Source: Tretioscincus oriximinensis
Taxonomy: Eukaryota > Chordata > Lepidosauria > Squamata > Gymnophthalmidae
Direction of reading: 5' to 3'
Length of the DNA: 64,000 nucleotides
Assembly: GCA_022410635.1 (NCBI GenBank)
Contig: JAJVDF010000046.1
Span: 1,040,839-1,104,838 of the forward strand
Part shown: positions 55,673 to 64,000 of the stretch, one piece after another
How positions within the stretch are numbered: position 1 is the stretch's first letter
Layout of the letters: each line of letters opens with the position of its first letter
The notes under the pieces: model-generated
Seen by the model: only the letters and a program-made list of their open reading frames with translations
What the model was told of the DNA's origin: nothing
Database searches by the model: none
Translations under genes and position numbers: made by a program

Positions 55673-56624
55673 TGTACTCTCAATCATTCTCACTTCTGCC
55701 ATATAGATATGGCAATAAAAAGCAATCTACATATCTGCTTTGTGTACATACAGTGTTTGGTAAAAGGTCACTACAAGGGCCCTTTTCTGCATGAAGGGGT
55801 AGGGCCTGAGTAGTCAGCTCAGAAGACAGTGAGGCAGTGACCAGCATGTACCTTGCTATGGTAGTGAGACAATGCATGCTCACCTTGGATGGCCCAAGCT
55901 CCCACAATATCAACACAGCTAAAAATGGTGCTCTGTCTCTGGAAGAAAATGTCACAGGAAGAGCTGATTTTCAGTTTTCTGGATATAGTCTTTTATACTC
56001 ATTTCTGTTTTCTAAGAAAACTAGAACTGGTTAATAGAGAAGTATGTCAGTGGTAAATAAAATATGAAGTAGATGTATATTAATCAAATACCAAGGTGAA
56101 ATGTTTTGACTATTTTGCCTTTCTGTTTTTCAAGTGATAGAAACATGGCTGCCTTCAGAAGACGCTGGTTTGGAGCTAGACAAAATTATTTATCTTTCTT
56201 CTTTTTAAATAATATAACTTAGTTGCTCTATTTTTTTATTTTTTTTACTCAATGTGAGCTTTCCCTTGCCAAATTTTCTGCACCATGCTAGGCTGGACAA
56301 CCCCAGGATGGGCTAAGGACTGACTACACATAGGCTGTGTTCACATGAGAGATTGAAAAAAATGAAATGGAAAACAACAAAGTGGATCTAAATCTACTTC
56401 ACTGTTTTCCCTTCTTCCCTACTCTGATTTGGGCCCATTTCAGCAGCCTCGCAGGGCAGGGAAACAGTGGAGTCACAGATGACAGAGGTTTGGTTTTTTG
56501 ATCCCTGGTTTTACACAAATTTCCAGTTGCATAAAACTAGGAATTGGGATTCCTTCTAGCTCTTCTAGAGTGAAGAAGTCACCTGCTGTTCCCACTGCTT
56601 TGACAGCAGTTTAAAATTCCTGTN
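55673..56624. other. Unique DNA, nothing recognised
   Basis: Near 56330 TAGGCTGTGTTCACATGAG recalls short hAT ends but no partner was seen. No gene recognised. Confidence 0.45.
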
Positions 56625-56768
56625 CTGGAGTAGCAGTGGGGAACATAAACACTGGGGAGGAAAGGATCTCTAGCTTCCATGGAAGAAGTGGGTGGGCCTC
56701 TGTGTGAGACAGAATGCTGGACTAGATGTTCTATGGCCCTATTCAGTATGGCCCTTCTTATGTTCTAG
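56625..56768 (+). mobile_element. CR1/L3-type LINE 3' end
   Basis: GTGTGAGACAGAATGCTGGA, then CTAGATGTTCTATGG and the CTTCTTATGTTCTA terminus identify the family 3' end. The left boundary is approximate. Confidence 0.75.
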
Positions 56769-56977
56769 GTGAAGGAACCAACCCTGTTGTACACTAGCAT
56801 GCAGAAGGCAGTCTGTTGGGTGCTTAACACCGCAAAGGAATAAAAAGAAGTCTTTCTTGTTTTAGAAGTTGAGAACCCACCATCCTTATTTGCCTTATTA
56901 CAAGGTTCTTCCATGCCCTGAAATCAAATCACAAAGGTGCCTTCTGAGGTGTTAAGGTGTATGTTTTGCCAAGGCAC

Positions 56978-57195
56978 CTTGTCAGATTCTTATCTGGAAG
57001 TCTCCCATTCAACTCTGCACTCCTCCACAAAATGCCAGCTGGGTGACCTTGGTCCAGTCACAGTNCTTTGGATTTCTCTCAGCCTCACCTACTTCACAAG
57101 ATGTCTATTGTGAAAAGAAAAACAGAAGGTTATGTAAGCCACTTTGAGTCCCTTTGTGTTGAGCAAAATGGAATATAAAAAATGATTCTTCTTTT
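56978..57195 (+). mobile_element. Sauria-type tRNA SINE
   Basis: GCACTCCTCCACAAAATGCC, then GCTGGGTGACCTTGGTCC and TCTCAGCCTCACCTACTTCA are the conserved body of this squamate SINE. The 3' end reads GTAAGCCACTTTGAGTCCC and then a degenerate terminus. The tRNA head (from about 56985) is decayed; the B-box-like CCATTCAACTC survives. Confidence 0.8.
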
Positions 57196-57956
57196 TCTTA
57201 TTTGCTTACCTGTATCTCTATCATACCCTATATGCTTTGGTCTTAGGACAGGTTACAGTAAAATCAAAATCCATTTAAATATGAGTTCCCAAAAGTGTCT
57301 AGTGTGTTTAGAACAAATNCACATTATTGCTGGAATCACTGACTCACCCTTGACCTTTGGGTGGGAGGGGTGAGCCTGATTTTTTGGAGGAAACTGTATT
57401 ATAGTGCACAATGAGAAACTGGATTTTTTACAAAAAAAATTATTAGCAAGATACATAAAATACATAAACATAAAACACCCTAAACCTACAGACAAGAGAA
57501 ATAACGATAAAAGAAATAAAGGAAACCAAACAACCCCCTCCATCCTAAGTGGAAGATGAGAAGGTAGAATACAGGGGTAGCCAATGAATAGAACACAGTG
57601 ATGAGGTGAATCACTATTTATCTCTCCTATACTTTGAAGGCATCTGGCCCAAAGCTCTTTCACTGCCTGCCAAAACACAACAAAAAGGTACAGTAGATTA
57701 TACCTCATTCTCAATGCTGTACTCCATAGATNGGCTGCTATTTGGAAGATATTTGTTAAGTGGCAGGTTCATAGTGACTCACAATAGTACATGAAAATAG
57801 AAATACAGATAAAATGCAGTCAGACAGTTTGAAATGCACAATTTTAATGTGGCTCTGTGAGGATTGCCACACATATCTGTAGCAACCCCAGTACGTCACA
57901 TCCATGCAAAATAGGAGGGGTTTCACATTTTTCCTGTTTCAAGAAAACCTAACACT
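57196..57956. other. Unique DNA with a chance long frame
   Basis: The minus-strand frame at 57253-57714 (153 codons) is the longest in the window that is not clearly transposon-derived. It is hydrophobic and contains an ambiguous codon, and no domain could be recognised. A weak resemblance of its end (HTRHFWELIFKWI) to the L1 ORF2 C-terminus is insufficient for a call. Confidence 0.4.
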
Positions 57957-58712
57957 CAAGAGGTTGGAATCCAGCTGCAATGCCTGGGTCTCTTCAGCCT
58001 TGAAAAACTGTGTTTGAGAGGTGATCTGATTGAAGTGTATAAAATTGTGCATGGAATGGACAAGGTGAATAGTGCCAGTTTGGTGTAGTGGTTGAGTATT
58101 GGATTCGTACCTGGTAGTCTCCCGGTTCGATTCCCCACTCCTCCATAAAGCCAGCTAGGTGATCTTGGGCCAGCCTCAGTTCTTTGAACTCTCTCAGCCC
58201 CACCTACTCCACAGGGTGTCTGTTGTGGAGAATGCAACAAAAGCTATGTGCGCCGCCCTATGGTCGGCCGCCCTGAGACCTTCGGGTATAGGGCGGGATA
58301 CAAGTGGAAATAAATAAATAATAAATAAATAAATAAAATGTTTTCCCTGTTACAACACTAGGACCAGGGGGCATTCCTTGCAACTGATGGACAGAAGAGT
58401 GAGGCAGACAAGGGAAAGTATTTTTTCACTCTGAGGGTTATCAGCCTTCGGAATTTACTTCCAGGAGAGGTGGTGGTAGCTAGCAACCTGGATAGCTTTA
58501 AGAGGGGATTAGACAAGTTCATGGACACCAAGGGTATAAACAGCTACTGGAATGGATGTATTCTTGAAATACCGTTTGCAGGGCACCTGGATCAGGTGAA
58601 GATTTTGCCTTCTTCTGTTCCAGACTGCCCAGATGCACTTGGTGGGCCACTGTGTGAGACAGAGTGCTAGACTAGATGGCCTGACNCAGCAGGGCTCCTC
58701 TTATGTTCTTAT
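57957..58712 (+). mobile_element. CR1/L3-type LINE 3' part, split by a SINE
   Basis: Plus-strand blocks include RLECL.VS-like sequence and then IVHGMDKVNSA before the SINE. After it come GKYFFTLRVISLRNLLPGEV, VVASNLDSFKRGLDKFMD and the 3' end GCAGGGCTCCTCTTATGTTC. This is the C-terminal end of CR1 ORF2 (LPGEVV..SSL.TFKRGLDKFM) with its 3' terminus. Frames are interrupted. The SINE at 58074-58338 falls within the conserved text, so the SINE is younger. Confidence 0.85.
58074..58338 (+). mobile_element. Sauria-type SINE with an L2-like 3' tail
   Basis: The tRNA head is well preserved: GTTTGGTGTAGTGGTTGAG (A box) and CCGGTTCGATTCCCCACTCC (B box). The body CAGCCCCACCTACTCCACAG is the Sauria type. 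The tail CCGCCCTGAGACCTTCGGGT with GGGCGGGATACAAG and AAATAAATAAATA repeats matches L2 3' ends at 48185 and 25930, whereas the other SINE copies here end in a CGCTTTGAGTCCC tail. It lies inside the CR1 copy at 57957-58712. No clear target duplication could be assigned. Confidence 0.85.
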
Positions 58713-60000
58713 AACCCTCATTGTTGGTTTTCCCAAAATTGCGCAAAATGTACTTTTTGGACGTCTGGTAGCATGATCCTGCTGGTTGGCATGGTCTTCT
58801 GTGATGTGCACAACCATATCGGAAGTGAAAATAGTTGTATTCATATGCACAAACTTGCAAATACTCAGATCTTGTTATTTCATGCAAGAGAAACATCCGG
58901 ATGTACATCTCAAGCCAGGAAGCAGGCAGATGTTTTTTTTCATGCTGCTGCTGACTTGTCTGGACTTTTAGCAATTATTATGGAGGACTTTCCTCCTGAA
59001 TATCCCTAAAACNTGCCATTTCTGAGGCTCTTCGAAGAAGGCCTATGACATGGCAAGTAAGATGAATACACCTTTTTCATCTTGTTGTTGTCCTAATATG
59101 ATGTTCAGTANCCTCAGGATGTGAAATTAGTTTTTAAGCATAGCAGACATGTCCACATCAGGTGAAGATTTTATGGGAGCCTTTTTTATCATAGTTACAT
59201 ATTTGACGGTTCAATAATATGCTTAGAAACTCTTTGCTAAATCTAATATATATAATTAACACAGATTCGAGCTTGATGTTTGAGGAATCAAGCCCAGTAT
59301 CTGCTGGAAAGGGATATAAATANTTCCTAGAACAGTTGGTTATTCAGCACATGCCAGATAAGAACTCATAGGGTCATATTACAGCCTACATAAAAGGTTT
59401 TAAAACAAAATTGTTAAAAGCCAAAAGAGAAAATGGGTATCTATGTGCACTTTGAAATGAAACTCAGCAGGTGTAAAGATCCTACACATATTGCACATCT
59501 GTATTAAGGAAGTTTCGCAAACCCTGCTGATCTTCTTCAAATAGCTGTAATTACTGCTGAATCCCTGAAGAAAAGGCCTTAACATTTCAATTCGTACAGG
59601 ATATTGTCTATAATACAAGATCCACTACAAATGATTGTAATAGTAGCGATTTCTTTTTTNAAAAAGTGATGTAATCCACTTAACCTTGCTTTCAAACATT
59701 TCTGCTTTAAAACTGATTATACAAATGGGGTGATCATTGGCTTTTCAATTAAAAAAATCAATCTGTATTATGTTCATTAATCCGTGTAACACCTATTAGA
59801 ATCGTGGCAGGACAACCCCTTTGGAATCAAGTATCGATCTTGCTTGTTCTTAAGAAAGCATGTTCTGTTTCTGAAACAAGTAAGGGGAGATGGAGCAGAA
59901 GAAAAAAGACCAGTTCTGTTGGAAATATTTGTATTGGCAAGTAACCCGTTGTCTACTAGAGTTGAAACCTGGTTTGCTAATACTTTGATTGNTTCCACAA
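58713..60000. other. Unique AT-rich DNA, nothing recognised
   Basis: No gene or repeat family recognised. Confidence 0.5.
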
Positions 60001-60107
60001 GGGAGGAATATACACACACATATAAGGGAGGAATACACACATATACACATTTGTGTGTGTATTCCTCCCTTATATGTGTGTGTGTGTGTGTTTGTNTGTA
60101 TTCCTCC
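60001..60107. repeat. Nested palindrome with CA/TG repeats
   Basis: GGGAGGAATACACACA pairs with TGTGTGTATTCCTCCC around a short centre near 60046-60050, and an outer GGAGGAATATACACAC pairs with GTGTATTCCTCC. This is an about 107-bp cruciform-capable unit grown around a (TG)n tract. Confidence 0.85.
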
Positions 60108-60429
60108 ATATGTACATCTGTAAATATATATTTCTATACTGTATTTACACCTTTGNTACAGTCTGCCTTTGTTAGCACTGATAGTGATATATAAGTTGAA
60201 ATAGCTGCTTGATATTTTTAAAAGAAAATTGTGTAAATGAAGTGGTCTTTTAGAGCATTTGTCTTTATGAACCTAATGTTGATGGTGGGGCTCTTTGAAA
60301 GAACTTGGAATTACTGCTTCATAATGTAACAGCCTACTTCTAAAGGGCGCTAGTAGAGACTGCATTTAAGGCGATAATCAGTGATTGTGTTCACCCACCT
60401 CATGTAGAAGGGTGATCGCCATTACATGG
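60108..60429. other. Unique AT-rich DNA, nothing recognised
   Basis: No motif recognised. Confidence 0.5.
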
Positions 60430-60560
60430 TTTCTTAATATAGATTTATGTATTTATTCATTTATTTATTTAACTTCTATCCCATCCTAGCCTCAAANGTC
60501 TCAGGACAGTTAATAATGCTAAAAGCAAGATACAAAACTGGCATATTAAAACAACACTTC
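60430..60560 (-). mobile_element. L2-type LINE 3' terminus
   Basis: A plus-strand ATTTATTCATTTATTTATTT tail at the left is followed by TTCTATCCCATCCTAGCCTC, the reverse of an L2 3' end. Confidence 0.65.
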
Positions 60561-60879
60561 CTGAGAGTGGGGAAAGAGAAACTGCCTTGTTTTGCTTGTG
60601 TTGCTCTTTAAGAAATCATTTACTTNTGTTACTGAGTGATCCATGATTTTGCCAGTATACGCCAGTCATCTTGTTAATATATTTCTGACTTCAGCTGACG
60701 AACCANAAGTGTGAGCATTCAAGAAAGTGAAAGCTCGTGATAGTGAGAGATTTCACACAATCTCTGATNTACCACATAAGCAAAGGTACTAAAAGTCTCC
60801 CTTCCACACACACAGGTGTGCTCTTAACAGAGACTCTGGATAGGGTGGGCAGAAGGGATGCCTCTATTTCTGTGAATCC
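60561..60879. other. Unique DNA, nothing recognised
   Basis: No motif recognised. Confidence 0.5.
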
Positions 60880-60977
60880 TGCACTATGGTGGCACTATGG
60901 GTTGAATCCTGTATTGAGTAGGGGGCTGTGCCCAATGACCCTGGAGGTCCCGTCCAGCTCTATGATTATAATACAGA
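60880..60977 (+). mobile_element. CR1-type LINE 3' terminus
   Basis: CAATGACCCTGGAGGTCCC then GTCCAGCTCTATGATTATAA is the classical CR1 3' end (GACCCTTGGAGGTCCCTTCCA..CTATGATTCTA type). Only about 100 bp survive. Confidence 0.75.
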
Positions 60978-62339
60978 TGGTGNTCCTGTGTGCCAATCAG
61001 TGCAGAATTGCCCAGAATTTCTGATCTTACTGAGAAGTCAAAAGCTTCAGCAAAAACTACGAGAAACTGATACATGTTGTTCTGTTTATTTTCTTGATTT
61101 TTAGAGAAACATTGCTGTGGGAATTCAAACAGTGTTGCTGCCATGCAAGATTTTTAAAAGGGAGAGAATGCTGGCAATTACTGCAACAATACTGTACTAC
61201 TGATGGTAATGCTGCTGCTGAAATCAGTAATAAACGTAATAAGAGCATCAGCAGGAACGTAGACTCTTATAGATTACTTGATAGCACAAGGTAACCTGCT
61301 TCCAAATTCAANAAGGAAAAGCAAATCCCAGAATCTGTGGTTTCATTGACTAACCAAAGATATGTAAATGAAGTTTCCTTAAGTAGCAAAATGAGCTGTT
61401 GTATTGAGCTGTTATATCACTAATGTGGTCTACCAATAATCAGCTTCAGATATGATCAGAATTACCACTAGTTCCATTCAGATAATGTGGGTGACTGAAT
61501 TCCTTAAATTGGATAACCAATTCTGTGCATAAAGGATCTAAATTCTCTGTAGGAACAGATTTTTTTCCCTTTGCACAAAGCACGTTGAGGGATGGTGGCA
61601 NAAAGAATACACTTCTTCCCAGAGTAGCAAAATGAATGTTTCCAAGGCAACTCTTAACAAAGATAAGCTTACTTATCAGCTTACTTAACAACTTACTTTG
61701 CATCTTTAACCAAGGACATAGGCTGAAGAAGTTTCATTATAATTGAACTGAAACTACTTTTGTTTGTGTTTGGTATGAACTGAATCAAACAAGGGCTTGT
61801 TCATCTTTGATTATAACTACTTTTTCTCAGTGCAATGCTTGCCCCAACATTCTTCATAGTTGCATTGCTATTATACAAAATTTGGCAGCATTTCTGAGTT
61901 CCCTTGCCTGACTTTGCTAGTTTCTCATGGTCCCTAATNTTCATCTGACCGGATATGATCAACAAATCTTTGCCAGGAATTGCTGATCATTGGTGGCTCA
62001 TGGTAAGAAGCAATGATAGGATTTTTAAAATAACCGCACTGTCTTTTTCATCTAGAGGCAGTCTGGTGATAGAGGGTTTTAGCAGTCAAGTGGCTATATT
62101 CGTCTTTAAAGCTTCCATAATTTGTAACACCATGGGATTCTAAATAATGTCCCAGGATAAACAAAACAAAACAAAATGATAGAGGAATGAAAGGCAGTGC
62201 AATTCACAGCCTGGGAGCTATTACAGGAGATGTCATCTCACAGATTCCTATACCTTTAACCTATGAGGGTGAAGGGGAAAGATCTTTAGTAGACCAACGT
62301 AAACAAACAGATTCCTAAGGGTGGAGACATTTCCTTTTT
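60978..62339. other. Unique AT-rich DNA, nothing recognised
   Basis: No gene or repeat family recognised. A short AAACAAAACAAAAC run lies near 62160. Confidence 0.5.
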
Positions 62340-62425
62340 TAAGGTTAGAGTTTAGTGTTTTANTTGTTGCAACCTGTCCTGAGGCTTCAGGTATAGGGTG
62401 GGATATAGAGGAGCAGTCAATTAGA
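62340..62425 (+). mobile_element. L2-type LINE 3' terminus, short
   Basis: CCTGTCCTGAGGCTTCAGGT with GGGTGGGATATAGAGG resembles an L2 3' end. Short and without a clear A-rich tail. Confidence 0.5.
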
Positions 62426-63890
62426 CCATTTCAAAAACAATTAAAATCATAAAGCACTCTAATAAGCTGTGAGTGATCACATCCCAAGTTAAGATCTGAA
62501 TGTAAAATTCAGGGCTCACTCCCTTGAGGTTGTCAACAGAAGTGAGCACCATAAATTTAATGGAGATGGGATCACTCACGTTTAGCAATGCAATACAGTT
62601 ACACATTTGTAAACATAAATGAGTAATTTCTCTTCTTTTTTCTTTGTGGCAAAATCCAATTATCCCACTTCTGTCTCAAATCTCATTATTGCCCCTATTA
62701 TTCTAAATCCTAGATTCCGTATTTCCCCCCATCAGCAACATTGTAAGCCAAATCTGAAAAGCCTTGAGCGTCGTTTAATTTCTTCCTGCACTTGCATTTT
62801 TCAGTATTAAATAAGAATCTTTCTTCCTTGTTTGTTCCTAGTCTGTATCACTTCCTTTCAAACATGGAAGCTTTCTAGCAGCTCTACTCTATAGTTTAAA
62901 TCTCTTTTACCGTAATTGAATTTTGGAGTNGGAACTGTGTGAATGGCTTAGCGAACTATGTTATTAAACCTGACTTCATTGCGGTATTTTCAGTATTAAT
63001 CTACTTATTGTATTATAAATTGTTAAGAGTTTCTGTACTTTGCAGCATATAACTGAGAACAAAATGAATAAATGAAACAAGTACTTCTGATAGAGTAACT
63101 CTCTTCTTTCCATTTCTTTTTGTTCTCAGAATTTCTGATCACCAGCATGTTGTCATTATAAAACCAGTTAATAAAAATAACCACACTATTTAATAGGAAG
63201 GAAATCCTTGAATTAGATAACCAGAGCATGCATAGTAGACTATATCATATTGAAAATTTAATTGGGAAGTAGAATTGGANTTATTTTAGAAAGTTGGAAT
63301 TTAATGCTATTTCAAAAGTATGAGTGGGGGGAGAAAAATATTAAGAATGTCCAAATATAGGATATAGAAATGATTAGTTCTGTGCATGATATGGATAGAA
63401 GTGACAGGTAAAACCATTTGTTATGCAGTTTATTGCAGAAGTCCTTCTGTGTAAGACTTTTCAAGATAAAACAGGAGAACGATCTCATTCGAGTTTCCAA
63501 GTCTAGAGGTGTAATCTAGGCANTGGAATACAAATTCCTTTTTTCACTGCACAGTTACTTTATACAGCAGGATATTACATTAGGTAGTTCAGCTCATGCT
63601 GGATTGAACTATTTCAAATATGGGCTAAGGATATTGCAGGTCAGTTGATAGTTGCCAGCTCCAAAGGTTAGGATAGACCTCATGATTGGGTCCTTGAAGT
63701 TTCCAGCAGTGCATAAGCTTTAACGGTGCTTCTTTAACATCGTAATCAGGCCTGTAGAGGCATATCATCCATATCCTTACAGTCTAGAATACACATTAAA
63801 AAGTATTGCTTCTGCAGGATAAAGACTTGATCTTTGAGTTACCATTAAGCAAATGTTTTTATTTGACCTAGAAAGTAGAAGGTTAATAAA
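62426..63890. other. Unique AT-rich DNA, nothing recognised
   Basis: Several short frames, none with a motif. No repeat family recognised. Confidence 0.5.
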
Positions 63891-64000
63891 GAAGAAGAAG
63901 AAGAAGAAGAAGAAGAAGAAGAAGAAGAAGAAGAAGAAGAAGAAGAAGAAGAAGAAGAAGAAGAAGAAGAAGAAGAAGAAGAAGAAGAAGAAGAAGAAGA
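63891..64000. repeat. (GAA)n microsatellite reaching the window edge
   Basis: About 36 uninterrupted GAA units run to the last base, so the true length is unknown. The minus-oriented SINE at 49651 begins with the same GAAGAAG series, which suggests that this is the tail of another SINE lying just beyond the window. Confidence 0.97.

Noticed and set aside
57253..57714. 153-codon minus-strand frame
   Set aside because: Longest frame not obviously from a transposon, but it is hydrophobic, has an ambiguous codon, shows no domain and has no plausible splice context. Chance in AT-rich DNA.
58074..58140. Possible tRNA gene
   Set aside because: A and B boxes belong to a SINE head; the acceptor stem does not pair and the SINE body follows directly. 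The same applies at 4590, 46361 and 49651.

Overview
This window looks like a gene-free (intergenic or deep-intronic) stretch of a squamate reptile genome, probably a lizard. The evidence is its repeat mix: tRNA-headed SINEs of the Sauria type, degenerate CR1/L3, L2 and L1 LINEs, Penelope-like elements (PLEs), many short hAT and Tc1/mariner-type DNA transposons, long microsatellites and an AT-rich background. I found no host protein-coding exon, rRNA, snRNA or functional tRNA. Every reading frame with recognisable protein similarity belongs to a transposon. All calls come from reading the sequence; no database search was run, so family names are recognition-level.

Left third (1-22 kb): mostly unique AT-rich DNA. 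It carries two fold-back PLE copies (2691-2862, 7540-7869), a simple 5'-truncated PLE copy (17037-17171), a tRNA-SINE head, an L2 tail, a CR1/L3 3' end (15897-16620), a GC-rich hAT element with a perfect 8-bp target site duplication (TSD; 12719-13006), a perfect palindromic mariner-type element (13268-13349) and a larger hAT-like element with another hAT inside it (18316-19280 / 18504-18992).

Middle (22-43 kb): a decayed L1 ORF2 (22140-24050) split by a perfectly palindromic PLE copy with a 14-bp TSD (23278-23404); L2 fragments; an over-expanded hAT copy inside a TATG microsatellite (31374-32428); the only protein-coding PLE remnant, with a GIY-YIG endonuclease (33372-34120); a Tigger-like element with 42-bp internal repeats; a probable solo LTR (37079-37729); and a 1.8-kb DNA transposon shell (38327-40104).

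Right third (43-64 kb): long microsatellites (TTA, TCTA/TCAA, terminal GAA), tRNA-SINEs on both strands, CR1 3' ends, one SINE with an L2-like 3' tail inserted in a CR1 (58074-58338), a C-free G-rich tract with a G-quadruplex motif, large imperfect palindromes and a third long fold-back PLE (52631-52838).

The most coherent signal is the PLE set. Four copies consist of an inverted copy of the element's 3' end joined head-to-head to a second copy, with one extra stub of about 36 nt at one side only, and bounded by target duplications (12, 12 and 14 bp in three, A-rich and unmeasurable in the fourth). The enzyme-coding remnant in the same window indicates which element type made them.
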